Origin: Nautilus pompilius
Lineage: Eukaryota; Mollusca; Cephalopoda; Nautilida; Nautilidae
Assembly: GCA_018389105.1 (NCBI GenBank)
Contig: JACATO010000311.1
Coordinates: 1,756,001 to 1,820,000, forward strand
Direction of reading: 5' to 3'
Length of the DNA: 64,000 nucleotides
Shown here in pieces: positions 23,378-36,000 of the stretch (position 1 is its first letter; each line of letters begins with the position of its first letter). Both the position numbers and the translations under genes were made by a program. The notes beneath the pieces are model-generated. The model saw nothing but the letters and a program-made list of their open reading frames with translations. It was not told where the DNA came from and searched no databases.

Positions 23378-25870
23378 CTACAGCCTTAACAAAACATTAC
23401 TTTATTTAAAAAAATAACCACAAACCCTCTCACCAACCTTGCTAGATAGACCGTCAAATCCATCATCAGGTCTACAGTCCGGATGGTATTGAGAGCTCCA
23501 CAATTTAAGGGAGGCAATTCAATGATTAAATAAAGAATTAAAGATTGCAAAGTTCGTCAACTCAATAATCGATTAAAAAATTAAGTTTTAAAAACAAACA
23601 AATAGTCAATCAATCAATCAATCCAAGTCCCTTCCGAAAACTGGCAGGAGAGACAGAGAATAAGTGTCTCCTAACCAATAGATCGACAAAGAACTTAATT
23701 AAAATTATTGAAGTTTAATGCTATCAAATAACTCATCTAGGCTTACTTAGATTTAGAAAAGAAAATAAAATACTCAACAATTTTAAATAATAATAATAAT
23801 AATAATGTGAGCTTAATTAGGGTTAGCTTAGGGTTGAGTTTTAAAAAAAAAAGGGATTTGTGTTGTATAAATAACCTGGATAAACTAAGAACCAAATCTA
23901 AACCTGTTATTCGATCCTAATGGGATCTGGAGACAGTCGGATACCCTTCATCCATCAGCCTTTCCCCCTAGTTCTGCTCGCTATCTTGTTTCTGGATTGC
24001 CTGCCGAGGCACTGGCCCAACTATTAGACAGCACATTGCAAAGATCACAGTCATCATCAATGATGAAAATCACAGATAAGGGGAATACAATCAATCAACC
24101 AACAAGAAAGAAGTGTAAAGGGTACCAAGCGTCAGACAAGAAACGAACTGAGCATGCGCACGTAACGGATATAGCTCCTCTGGCGATTGACTAATGAAGT
24201 ACAAAGGTCAGATAGCGAAAAATGAACCGATTCCTGACTTTTATTGGAAAAGTCGGTTATTCGGAGGTCGGATAAGAGGTTGTTCAGGATCACAGGGGAA
24301 TAATGAAGGAATAGAATTCAATATATTGGATTAACTAAAACAGATGATGATTAATCAGCGTAGTGGCGGAAACAGTGCTTTCCCTACCAAATGACTTAAT
24401 TAGGGTTAGCCAAGGGTTTGTTTTTGTTTTTTTTAAAAATTGGAATATTTAAAGACTAATACTAATCTCTAGGAACCGAGACCAAAATAAGTTATTAGAG
24501 TAAATCAAAGACTAGAGGTGGGAAGGAAAGTAATACCACTTGCCTCCTACTGCTACAAAATTTTAAAAAAAGTAATTTTTAAGCCTAGGACAAACGAACA
24601 CTAAACTGGGCCAGAGATATGTGGATAATCTAAAAGTGCAAATCTTTTCTTAAAGAGACAAAATGAATACTAGTGACCACAACTAAAAATCATCAGCAAA
24701 TGACTCTCACCCTCATTACTGGAGTTTCCGTGCCCACTCTTTTGAATGGACCCGTATACAAAGCGGCTCCCACCTTTACAAAAAAAACAAATAGTAGGAA
24801 AGTCTTGGAATTAGAAAAAAAAAAAGGTCCACAGCTTTACAAAAAAACTTTTTTATTTAAAAAATTCTTTAAAAAATAATTAGTACATTCTTTTACCAAC
24901 CTTTCTCGACCGTCAAATCCAACATGTCCGCAGTCCACAGGGAATTATGGGAAAATAAACGTAATTATATTAAAGATCAATGTTAAGCTTCAATGACTAA
25001 GAAAGCTAATACAATGGGAAATTAATCCCACAGTCCCCTTCGAAAAATGGAAGGAGAGACCCTAGGGTAGAAACCCACCAATAATGACTTAAGTCCCCGT
25101 TGTTAGCAAATAAGTTTTTTTTGTTTATTTTTATTTAAAATTAATAATGTTCTTTAAACCGAGAAAGTTAGAGAAAATAAAGAATGACAGTAAAACGTCC
25201 TATCTCTCATTAACCCCTACTGACGATCAGTGCCAGAAAATTAAAAATGATTTTAAGCGACCAGGGCTTGGACACGTGCTAATCCCGACTCGGGACGTGT
25301 GGACGGGTTAAAGTAGGATTAGTGTTAGCAACTAAATTCAGTAATTAATAGAATATGGGTTTACCTGCTACCACATAAAAAAAAAAAAGCTCCCCAACCA
25401 ATAAATTAAAACATAGAAAGGGGACTTAATTAAGGTTATTTAAAGAATTAAAAACAAATGACTTTATTATGATTAATATAGGGTAAGGCTCAAACAAGTA
25501 TTGGAATATTTAAAAAATAGTAATGGTCAATAAATGAGAGCAAAATTAAGTTATTAGAGCAAATGGAAGAATGAAAGTAACCGTTAACCCGTACTGTACT
25601 CAGATGTTAACCCAGGATGAGGTCCACTACAATCGACAAGGAGACGCTGTCACTTAACCAAGACCAATGGGAAAGCTCTGATGGCTCGCAGTTAAACAGT
25701 TCTACAGCCATAAAACCCATCCATGCAGTTACACGAGGCTACATTGACAAAATCAACGCATGCATCTATGGGCGTCTGCATGGTTTTTTCCAAGTCGGTG
25801 GGTGGGTGGGGCAAAATGAAAAAAAAAAAGGTCTGCAGGATAAAGTACAGGGGGCGGGGCGAAATGGCAA
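23378..25870. repeat. Diverged complex tandem array
   Basis: Several segments recur in direct orientation. The phrase around 23378 (cagcc, then acaaaa, then a T-rich run, then accaacctt and gaccgtcaaatcca) reappears around 24830, about 1.45 kb away. The phrase ttaattagggttag at 23806 reappears at 24396 and in weaker form at 25424, and aagttattagag at about 24490 reappears at 25549. The spacings differ, so this is a rearranged or higher-order array rather than a simple satellite. Some units contain the telomere-like string TTAGGGTTAG. No coding domain was seen. Confidence 0.55.
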
Positions 25871-25899
25871 ATAATATCAAATGCGGAGAATGCGCCTAG

Positions 25900-26600
25900 T
25901 TATGAAAGCACACTGACGTAAAAAAATACAAAGATATTCATTTTTTTAAAAAAAAAATAATATTCTCATATAAATATCGCCACCCTGCGGCCGGACTCGT
26001 TATTTCTTGTCCGACTCACGACGCTCTCTGGTGCATGGTGAATCGGGCAAAAAAAAAGAAAAGCCACCGTTAAACTGTCACCATCAACTTCCTAGTGAGA
26101 CGGGGAAAGATGCCCACTCTTGCCTCCTACCCCTCTCTCCTTTGCGGACGCCCCTGCCACAGTCATATAAACGAAGTTGGAATCATAAACCGCTCGCATA
26201 CACTTCAACAAGGACGGGAACCGAGCTGCGCTCACAAAGTACTGACAAAGAGAGTGAATATCTAAGATATGAGTGGAGTAAACACCAGGGCGCTGTGTAA
26301 AACAGAAAAAAAACATATAAATGCATGGAATTAAAATAAACGGTACAATAAAAAAATACAGCACAGTTCTCACCTTAAGATATCGCCAAACTATTTGGAA
26401 TTTCTCTAATTGTCGCCCCTAACACACTGTCGTCAGCAGTTATTCCACGGGAAAGAATTTCATTTGCCACGATGTGACCTATGAAAATTGTAGATTGTCT
26501 TTTGATGTTCTTTTGATGTTTGTGTGTGGGGAAGAGAGAGAGAGAACGTGTGTGTGTGTGTGTGTGAGAGCGTGTGGAAAACGAATGGTTCACTGAAAAC
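25900..26600. promoter_or_regulatory. CpG-containing segment, possible promoter
   Basis: CpG density rises here relative to the surrounding AT-rich DNA (for example cctgcggccggactcg near 25984). No TATA box or first exon can be assigned with confidence, and no neighbouring gene is identified, so the direction is unknown. Confidence 0.25.
26532..26566. repeat. (GA)n and (GT)n microsatellites
   Basis: About seven GA units (26532-26545) followed by about nine GT units (26548-26566). Confidence 0.85.
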
Positions 26601-27179
26601 AATAGAGGTAAAATTAATTCAGAGCTTAAGAACTTCAGATTTATCTAGTGCAAATAGTATTCCTCATTAATATAATAACAGTTTATAACGGATATGTTGA
26701 CTAAATATGCAGCCAGTTCACGGGGGCAGTATACAGGAAGTTAAAGATAGAAATTCCCTCTTTCTCATATATATAAAATTGCATATCACATTCAGTTAAG
26801 TTTAATTTTATGTTTTACCAGGTGTTTCAAAGAATAAACAAATATTGCTTAAATTCTTACTGTTGAACAGACTAGGTGGAAATAATTCTTCGTCTGGATT
26901 AACTACCGTTAGCAAAAAAAAAAAAAAAAGAGAACGAACTACTGACACGATATTGTTTTACATTAGTTACATTTATTGATAAATTCTATTTCACAAAATA
27001 TAATTTCTATATCAATGCCGGTGTAATGTTTACATTTACTGTGGTTTTCTACCACTTTATATAAAACAAATAAACATTGTTATATGATGTTGTGATTTTA
27101 TAATTATTTGAAAAATCTGTTTAATTTTAAGCTAATAATAATAATAATAATAATGCGATAAACTTAGTAATCTACTTTT

Positions 27180-27420
27180 TGGAGCATATGCACTGACAAT
27201 CTGTTAAAAGGGGACTCATTATTTATGCACACCGTACAATATGGCGGCGGTTGCAAAATTCGATTCAGTTTTCAAATTGTTGCTAAGTGATTTGATTGAG
27301 AGTAACTTTCGGTGAAACTTCAGGCGTTTCTGTATCAGTTTTATTGGCGCGACCGATTAGATTTGAAATGAAACCAAGGAATTCAGATAAGTAGGTTATT
27401 TAAGGAAGTACGCTTGGTGT
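27180..27420 (+). promoter_or_regulatory. Possible promoter/first exon with YY1-type motif
   Basis: The string caatATGGCGGCgg at 27237-27250 fits the AAnATGGCGGC initiator-associated YY1 consensus known from animal promoters, and local CpG content is raised (tattggcgcgaccg near 27345). The ATG would start a short frame (MAAVAKFDSVFKLLLSDLIE) that stops after 24 codons unless spliced. No downstream exon of a matching gene was recognised, so this could also be a lone motif. Confidence 0.3.
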
Positions 27421-27586
27421 CTTGCATGACGACTCAGATTGATGTCGTTGTTATCGGGGCTCGGTTTTGCTTTATTTATATTCTCATAAATTGTTCAAAG
27501 CTCTATTATTTCGTTGTGGTCAAAGAATTTTTACGTTACCATAAATTTGAACTTAATTTTAAAGCGACTCAGTTCGCTAATTATAA

Positions 27587-27618
27587 TTATTATTATTATT
27601 ATTTTATTATTATTATTA

Positions 27619-27651
<33 letters not shown>
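27587..27651. repeat. (TTA)n microsatellite
   Basis: About 20 TTA/TAT units interrupted twice by an extra T. Confidence 0.9.
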
Positions 27652-27699
27652 TACTACTACATTTAAGGTCTCTAATCAGATTAATTGTGCAGTAAGAGC

Positions 27700-29100
27700 A
27701 GTTACGCTGTGAACAAGAAAATTGTCTCAAATTTTGAAATTGGAGCCGTAGAATATCAGTGCATCATCATCAATATATTAAAATTCAGTAAATGACAGTA
27801 AATAAGTCTAATGTTTGGAAACAGCATTTTGTTACAGAACAAAAGCTAACTTTTTATAATTCAATCAAATATAAACTTTTCTGAAAGGCATAAAACTGCT
27901 TATTATAATATTATATTTCGTACATAGTTGGAAGAACTAACAGGAATAATATGTAGTTTTAACTGGTAGTTTTCAAAATGACACTTATTTTTCATTGTTT
28001 TTAGTTTAAATTTGAAATTATTACTTTAATATTTTAAATGATCATTACACATTTCTTTCTACTTTTCAAAGAAGATTGTGTAGTATTTTTCTTTAGCAAA
28101 ACTACATGCTATTGTCAAGATTTGATTTTCATTACTATTACACTTTCAGACTAACATCAACTTTTGAGAAACACCCATATTTGTACTTAAACAAAACAAA
28201 AGCTCCATATGGGAGACACAAATCAACAAGACAATAGCAACACATTTGCAAAGGTAGTTTTGTGGTTAGCTTATTCAAGAGAAATGCAAAATGTGAATGT
28301 ATTGAGATCTGGCATTCATTAGGCAAAGAATTAAAAAAATATTTTATTTAGCTTGTTTGAAATTGGGTTCAGCTGTCCCTACTAAAAATCTTTTAATTTT
28401 AAAAAAAACAATCAAAAAAAAAACTTAAAAACTTTCTTTGATTCTCATGTGCAGTATTCAAAGATTTAGGGGTGGTGTAGAATTCATTTAATATGAAAAT
28501 GTAATCAAAAAAACAGTATGTACTTTATTAAAGATTTAAAATTTTATGAACTCTGAAAACAAACAAACATCTCAGTATGTGTGTGCTAACTAGCTAAAGG
28601 GATAAAATATGCATGTCTAATGTTTATGTTTATTTTTATAAAAGCAATTAAGTGATGTTTTTTTCTCAAGGCAAAATTGAGTAAGTTTTGAATTTAAGAA
28701 AAAAAAACATTTGAATGCGTTTTTTTTTTTTTTTTTTTTTCAGAAATTAGAACATTTTTTTCCTGCACAGTAAACATTGTGCAAGGTTAAATCTGAGTTT
28801 AAGAGTTATGGTTTTAAATATGGAAATTCAATAGGTTACTAACATTGTCATACAAACTAACTTGTGTATGTTAGTACTTAGTTAACCCATCTTTTGCAGC
28901 ACAAAGAGCTCCTTGTTTGGCAATGAATCATGAGATTTTGTTTCATTTGTTTCAATATGGTTTAGATTTTTTATAACTTTGAGAGTTTCTGTTAATTTCA
29001 TCATATTGTGGAGATTTGCATCAGAGTTTTAGGTTAACTAGGAAAGGAGTTGAATGTAGTCATAGGAGAGCTTGAGCATGTAGCATTATCTTCCTGAAGA
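27700..29100. other. AT-rich non-coding DNA with a poly(T) tract
   Basis: No exon or repeat family recognised. A 21-base T run sits at 28720-28740, possibly the tail of a minus-strand retroposed sequence, but no body for such an element was identified. Confidence 0.4.
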
Positions 29101-29109
29101 ATATGAAAT

Positions 29110-29700
29110 CGATTTTCAGTTTGCCTTGTTGGTACAATGGCCTTTAAAATGATAAAACATCACCAATTCTGTCTTTCCATCATGCTAGATTGCAGCCCAT
29201 GCCACGATATTTATGTCTCCATATGTGACAATGGGCTGAATAGTTGGGATTGGAGGTCTTCATTATGTCTTCTCTAAAATCTGGTGTGATTTTTACATGT
29301 GAATTGCTGAAACATGGATTCATCTGAGAAGAAGAATACAAACTGTCTATGATCTTACCAGACATTTTTCTTTAATCAGACCTTTTGAAGCATTCTATTC
29401 CTGATGGATAGAAGAGGTTTCATGCATGCCTCAAACCATCTGTAGCCAAGATTGTGGTGATGATATGGGACAATTTTTTGGTTAATTTCTGTTGCATGGC
29501 CAATATCAACAAGAGAATTTTTGTGGTAAGTGTGGATAGAGCAGGTAATGGCATGTTCTTGTCATGGTGTCTGTTGAAGACCTTCCGGATTGCATTGCTG
29601 CAGCAGTGAAATTTGTCTTGATGAACTTGGTCATAGATCAATGAGAAATGTAGAGATCTTTGGCAGTCTATGATTGACTTTGGCCACATTCTAAATCCAA
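29110..29700 (-). mobile_element. Tc1-type transposon relic
   Basis: The minus strand translates, with several stops, to FFFSDESMFQQFTCKNHTRF near 29290-29345, matching the FSDES.F.. motif around the first catalytic Asp of Tc1 transposases. Further along it gives HILQEDNATC near 29080-29110, matching the QQDNA.CH motif around the second Asp. The preceding minus-strand frame (29420-29689) would hold the N-terminal part but is not clearly alignable. Terminal inverted repeats were not found. This is an inactive fossil. Confidence 0.6.
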
Positions 29701-29904
29701 TATATTTTCAAGCATTTGTGCATTACTCTTTCATGACTAAACTGTAGCACCTAGAATTCCCATATTTTGGGTATAGGTTCTTCAGAATATGGGCAAGGTT
29801 TTAAGGTACCACACGTTAGCGTTGAAGGCCTTTTGAGGCCACCAAATCAAAAGCCTTATATATTACACTTATTTCACTGTACTCATTCAAAATAGGCAAC
29901 TTAG

Positions 29905-30216
29905 CAGCTTAAATTATAATGAAGGTACCTTAAGATCAAAGGCAGATCCAAAGTTACCATATTCTAGCCTCATTCCCTTTGAATTCAAAAGAATCCAGTT
30001 TCCTATAAAACCCAGCTTTGCTCTGACCACCAGTAAAGCACAGGGCCAATCGTTGAAAGTTGTTGGCCTTCATTTGGATGGTCCCTGCTTTTCCCATGTC
30101 ATCTGTATGTTGAATGCTTAAGAGCTGGCCAAAAAAATCTGTTTTGCTTTACACCCAAAGGAAAAACTAAAAACATTGTCTATAGAGAAGCTCTTATGGA
30201 ACAAAGTTAAATCTAA
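29905..30216 (+). mobile_element. Helitron relic: C-terminal part of a PIF1-like helicase
   Basis: The plus strand reads, in one frame, LIPFEFKRIQFPIKPSFALT then TSKAQGQSLKVVGLHL and GPCFSHVIC, followed by a TAA and remnants of the segment ending KTKNIV. This order is the C-terminal helicase motif block of the Rep/Helicase protein of animal Helitrons and of cellular PIF1 (FPI..aFAmTi.KsQGQSl..vgl.l..p.FshGqlYva.SRv). The YVACSR piece is broken here. Helitrons move by rolling-circle replication; only this fragment of about 300 bp survives. A cellular PIF1 exon is less likely given the stop and the context of other transposon debris. Confidence 0.7.
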
Positions 30217-31059
30217 GTGTACAAATTATAAAGTTAAATGTATCATTAGCATCATTTCTATTTGATATAACACCAAGCTTGTGCAGAAGGCATGATTTAT
30301 TTAAATTTGAAAGTTATTTATGGCATATCAAAGTATGTGCAAATGCATTTCTGGAAAAAGAAATTCTTTTGTTTTTCAAATTATTTTTTTTTAGTTGGGT
30401 GGAGACAGATATTCCTTTCAATCTGGTATTGGATTGTCCAATGTTAAGCTCTTTTTATTATCATGATTATAGCATGTTATTATTATTATTTGGAGTTGTA
30501 TTTCATGATTAGGACAGTATTATCTCTAAGAGATCATTCCTACTTCCTAGAGGGTTACAGGTTTGAAGAAGCTAAGTGGTGTATTTCCATTTTAATAGTT
30601 TTATCTGTTATAGATCATTTCTATTTCAATTTTAATATTTTTTACTTTTGCTTCTTTATATATATATTCATGTTAATTTTAAAATGTATTTATCATTGCT
30701 GATATGTCACTATTGTATGTAAAATTTTCTTTGAATTATCTGTTTCATTACCAGAGTATCTGAATATTAAAAAAAAAAACATTGTATGGGATGGATAATT
30801 TTGTTGATCATCTTTATTAATCAACATTTTTGCTTGACTTCATTGGAGAGAAATATGAGTTCTTCCTTATAAAATTAGTCAGAGAACAATTTCTGCATAT
30901 GCAAAATTTTTTCACAAAATGTCAGATAGCAGATTTATGTTGTTTCCACTTAATTATTTATTCACTCCTGTGAATTTTCAATAATATATATACAGACATA
31001 CTAAACCATTTAAAAACGTAATCATGTAAAATGTTGACAACTGTTTAATGATTCAACTC

Positions 31060-31720
31060 ATGGACAAGGTTGACAACTGCTGTGCAAAACTGCTATATTT
31101 ACACAACACATCTAAGGAATAGGTAGGTTTCTTCCTGTGACCATCAGCAGCAACTCAAAGCAAATATAAATTGTTGCATGTGGATTCTGTGTGCAACTGC
31201 TTTTATGAGATATAGTTGTCCACAACTCTTTCACCAAGACATGGTGCAAAAGCATATGTGATTGTCATGAGGAGATAAATTCTGGTGGTGACAGAAATGG
31301 GATTGTTGCACTTTCCTACATATTTTTAATGGTTCAGTGAATGTGGTTACTTACAGAAATGGCATCATTCAAAATCAAGTTGTTCCATTTTTACAGACAA
31401 AGTCCAACCTGAATCATCTGAAGCAGGACAGTATCTGCATTCATGTAATGAGGATCTATCTTGCAGTTTCTTCAAGAACAGCAAATCAATGTCTTGCCAT
31501 AGTTGTCACTTTATTTGGATATGACACTGATAGAGCTTACATGGGATATGTTGAAGTGCTGAGTTTATTGTCAAGGTCTTGTCTGCATTCTTCAGCAACT
31601 CATGGCTAGTCTCCACCAGTAGTAGAAGACATACAGACTTGTGGAAAGCTATGGAGGACACGCTTGATATTCATGCTCGTCAAATTTCACTGGATGTGAA
31701 AAATTATTTTTTTATGTTAT
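31060..31720 (+). mobile_element. Tc1-type transposon relic, second locus
   Basis: The open frame 31337-31609 contains VTYRNGIIQNQVVPFLQTKS, which fits the Y.d.IL...V.PfL segment between the first and second catalytic residues of Tc1-like transposases. It continues with LNHLKQDS (compare lifqQDNA). Beyond it the usual tail is scrambled (CLHSSATHG, then stop). Upstream DNA to about 31060 may hold the earlier catalytic region but is broken. Opposite in orientation to the Tc1 relic at 29.1-29.7 kb, so probably a separate insertion. Confidence 0.5.
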
Positions 31721-31847
31721 TATTTTCAAGAAGCTTCTACCTATAAAATGTTTTAATGATAATAAAATAATGATTTAGATCAGTTATTTAGATCTTACAT
31801 GATTTGAAAATTGGTGGTACATCAAATTGGTTTGGTCTATATATATA

Positions 31848-33089
31848 CGAGGTCTGTTCAAAAAAAGACCGGACTTTTGTCATTCAAGATTTATTGCCGG
31901 AATTACAGCATTATACATGTTTATCCCCTTCAAAGTACCCCCCCCCTGCTTGCAACACACCGCTCCCATCGTTTCTGCCACTGTTGGAATGCTCCTTGGA
32001 ACTCGTTTTCTGAGATGGCTCGTAACTGTCTCAGCGAATTCTGTTTAATCTTGTATACACTTTGGAAACGACGTCCTTTTATGGTGGTTTTCAGCTTGAG
32101 AAAAAGGAAAACGTCTGCTGGGGCCAAGTCTGGAGAGTACGGAGGGTGGGGAGGGACGACCGTTTCTCTGGAGGCCAAAAACTGGCGGACAAGCAGAGAC
32201 GAGTGACTAGGCGCGTTGTCGTGGTGCAACACCCAGCTCTTGTTTTGCCACAACTCGGGCCCTTTTCCGGCGCACATCTTCCCTTAAACGCTTTAAAACT
32301 TCTACGTAGAACTCCTTGTTCACAGTCTGACCTTGTGGCACGAATTCATAATGGACCACTGCTCGACAGTCAAAAAACACAATCAACATCGACTTCAAAT
32401 TTGACCGGCTCATGCGCGCTTTTTTCGGTCGGGGCGACATTTTCCCGACCCACTGCGACGATTGTGCCTTGGTTTCCACATCGTAGCCATAAACCCAAGT
32501 TTCGTCTCCTGTGATGACAGTTTTCATGAACTTCTTGAACGATCGAGCAGCTCCCGGCTGATGATCACCCGGTTCTCTTTCTGGTCGTAGGTCAACAGAC
32601 GTGGCACGACCCCGATGCTGATGCCGACTTCCTCAGCAACCTCTCGCACAGTCAGACAACGATCTGCACGAATCACAGAACGAACAGCATCGTTTGTTGA
32701 TGTCGAAGGTCGGTCGTCCTGATCTTGGATTTTCCTCAATCGATGATTTAAACCACCCGTGACATTGCGATCGGCTCATGCAGTCCTCTTCAAAGGCCTG
32801 CTGGAGCAAAGACCATGTTTCAGTAAAAGTTTTGCCGATCTTAAAGCAAAATTTCACACACACACGTTGTTCCATAAGATCTTTCATCTTCACTTCGCAG
32901 AGGGGTTGACAGCACGTGTTACCTCCAAAGCTCTAGACGGGTAACTGATCAGAAGAGCAAGAGGCCCCAGCCGGCGGCGACGTTGTGCCACGGAAGGTTG
33001 TTGCTACACGACACAACTTGTCGGAGCCCAATCCTTGCAGTGGTTCGTGAGCTATAACAAAAGTCCGGTCTTTTTTTGAACAGACCTCG
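31848..33089 (-). mobile_element. mariner-type transposon with perfect 33-bp inverted ends
   Basis: The element is 1242 bp, a standard mariner size, and is flanked by TA at 31846-31847 and 33090-33091. The first 33 bases (31848-31880) and the reverse complement of the last 33 (33057-33089) are identical, beginning CGAGGTCTGTTC; identity stops abruptly afterwards. Perfect ends and CpG-rich interior indicate a recent arrival compared with other elements here. The single gene runs on the minus strand and is frameshifted. Insertion is into a (TA)n run. Confidence 0.93.
31930..32893 (-). pseudogene. mariner transposase (D,D34D), frameshifted
   Basis: Minus-strand translation gives the N-terminal helix-turn-helix (EQRVCVKFCFKIGKTFTETW, CMSRSQCHGWF), the second helix-turn-helix with LTVREVAEEVGISIG, the first catalytic Asp in TGDETWVYGYD, the second in HHDNAPSHSS and the third in YSPDLAPADVFLF. 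The last two are separated by 34 residues, the mariner D,D34D signature, and the WVPHEL-like linker is degenerate. The pieces lie in two alternating frames: frame changes occur near 32640-32740, 32525 and 32200-32280. All three catalytic acids survive. Host fusion to a SET domain as in SETMAR is not seen. Confidence 0.92.
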
Positions 33090-33091
33090 TA

Positions 33092-36000
33092 TATATATAT
33101 AAAAGCAAAATATATTTACTGATTTAAACTGACAGGATTTTTTTGGGAATTTATATATTTATGGATAAACATTTGTCATGGGCATTCATCATGATTCAGT
33201 ATTGTTGGACATGGTAATATTTTTAAAAAGTGCTGAGATCTGAAAATGAAATAAAACAAATAAATGAAGTGCTACAGTTTTATTAGACAAATTGCAATCC
33301 CCGATAAATGCTGAAAACAAAGTAATGTAATAGAGAAAATGTGCAGCATTCCACCAAAGTTGGAACTATTTAACTGGCATGGTTCATGCAAATCTAATAG
33401 ATGTTCTGCTAAAGTTAACTTCTTAGCCCATGCTTTTGTGTAGCTACCAGGATTTGTATTGAAGTTTAACTTCTTTCTATATTAGATCCTCTGATTACCT
33501 ACTGGTTTTCCAAAGCAACAATGCATATATTTGGATTTATAATCTTTATCACAATGGTATAGTAATGTAGTCCATGTGATGTTTCAATTTTGCCACTGTG
33601 GAAAAATTGAATTCTACATTAGATGGTGGCAGTTTCTGTTGTCATAAACTTGAAAAATGTATAAAATAAATTACATAGCCACACAGTTCAATGTTCATGG
33701 TTAGTACTTTAAAGAGTTTTTATTTAATTATTAACAGTGAGAATAAGAGCTAACTTTGGAGTGTTTTTTACTTACTTCAGTTTGTCTGTTTGTTCATTTC
33801 ATTCTCTTCTCCTGGCACAAGGCACAGGACACTTCTGAATTATTTGAATGTTTTCTTGGTGTAACATTTCCTTCATATTGCTGGGTTTGTCCTTAACCAC
33901 TTTCAGGCTAGAAATGCATTTGTTTGTACAATAGTTTCCAGGTAACTCATGCATTTTCTCTATATATCCACCTACACACCATTTGAACTGCTTATTTCAA
34001 ATACTTCTGAAATTCATAGATCTTTCACTTCCCAAGTTACTCTAGTAAACTGAGTTTTTTTTAATATAATATTCCTGAGTGGCACTGATCTAAGTAAATA
34101 AACAATGTATTGAAATGACATCTAAACTCTGTTTATTTTACTCCACTCTCCATAATTCCATTGATTTCTGCTTCTGTTACATTGTCAGGGTCTTATCAAA
34201 CTAATGAAAAATGTGGCAAGGAGTGGCTGGAACTAATGGACACCTTACTTTCTACCAGTTCATACATCAAAGCCTGATCATTTTTCAGTCTGAGCACCAA
34301 TTCCTGAAGATATGAACTTGTACAGTTACTTTTAAGCATTTTATTTTCTTTTATGTAATCAAATGAAATTCTAGATGTAGGCATTATATCTAAGGCAGAT
34401 TTGGGCTAGTCTGGGTGGATACAGTTAAAATACACTAATCTATAGCTTTTGGACTACATGAGTCTATTATTTGAAAAAAAGGAAAAGTAATAAAATAGAT
34501 AGCTTTTTAAGAGAATGATAAAGAAAAGAAAATAGATGATGACACCTTCAAAGTAGAAAACATACCTCAGTATTGGAAAATATGCATTGTATATATATAT
34601 TTAGAAGTCCTTTTCTTTATAAGTCAAAACAACCTTGGCTTCAAAAAATTATCTTTGAAATACATGGCATGCTGCAGCAGTTTTGTACTGCAGTAAGGTA
34701 GAAATATCTGCTTAAAACATTTGCAAATTAACATTACTACACACTAAGACATCTTAGTATTAAATCCTGATTTTGGTGACAGGGAGTGCAGTTACTAGTA
34801 ATCAGCAGGGCCAGATTTGCTTTCTCTGCCATCCCTAGGCCAATTTTTAGACCACCCTACCAATACTCACTCCCCCTCTACCTCACTACAAACTGAATCA
34901 GATGGAGTCTTGGGTGCTGATGCTGTGAGTTTACTAGTTTTACTGACTTGACAATTTAATTGCAGGTAAATGATTAACAAACACAAACACATTGAGTTAA
35001 CAGATATATTGAAATATATATCTATCATCAAAACAAAGCAATTTTAGTCACAGTTTCAGGTATGGCAGACCTTGGTCTGAGTCAGGTTCATTAGGATATC
35101 ATTTCACATTTTTTGGAGCCAACTTTTCTATTGGCAAAGTCCATCATCATCATCACATGAAAATTCGTTTGAAAGTTCAATGGCAGAAAAGGGCAAGCTG
35201 TTTGATTTCTCAGTTGGTGATGAGTGACGAGAAATGCAGAAATGGGCAAGGCATGTCTATGTTTAGTAGCAACTTAGCTCCAATTAATTTGTGAAGTTCT
35301 GTAATGTGTTTGAGAACCTTATCAGTACTCTTCAAATGAGTGCAAAAGACTCATGCATTCATCAGCTAGGGCCTCTCTCAAATTGAAGGGGTACTGATTA
35401 CAGAGATTCATAGCCTGAGCATTCAAACCTCTTGAGTTGCTGCCCCAGGTCTAGTTGGCCCAGATAATGGGGTGATGGGAAGTGCTTGACCTAACTCTGC
35501 TTTCTATGCACAGCTCTTGTTAAAAATTTAGTCTAAACTTCTATCATGCATTCATCACCTTGACAAACCTCTGCCATTGTGCTGAAGAGAGAGAAAGAAA
35601 GTGAGTTAGCATAATGATTCAGATGACCAGTTTAAGCAAAGATTGCATTGTAGTGGTTAGGTATTACTAACTAATAGACCATAACACACACAGGAAGGAT
35701 CCTTATTTGTTTTAATGAGAGTGAAATCAGTTTACTTGCCTCTAACATTTGTTAGTTTTGCCTAGTACCTGATCACAGTAACTATTTTAAGTTAATATTT
35801 GGCATTTGCTTATTAAGAAGATTGGTATAAATCATTTAACATGTCAGTACTTGGATACTTGGTAATTGTATATACTAGTGTCAGATTGCTAATGTAAATC
35901 AGCAGTAAATTGGTGTTGGTTTGGTTTTTAAATTTATTTAAAGGTTTAGATTTATTAAGTTTTTTAGTAGTGTATATACATATACAATGGCACCATTTAA

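Noticed and set aside
32062-32514. 150-codon plus-strand open frame within the mariner
   Set aside because: Antisense to the recognisable minus-strand transposase.
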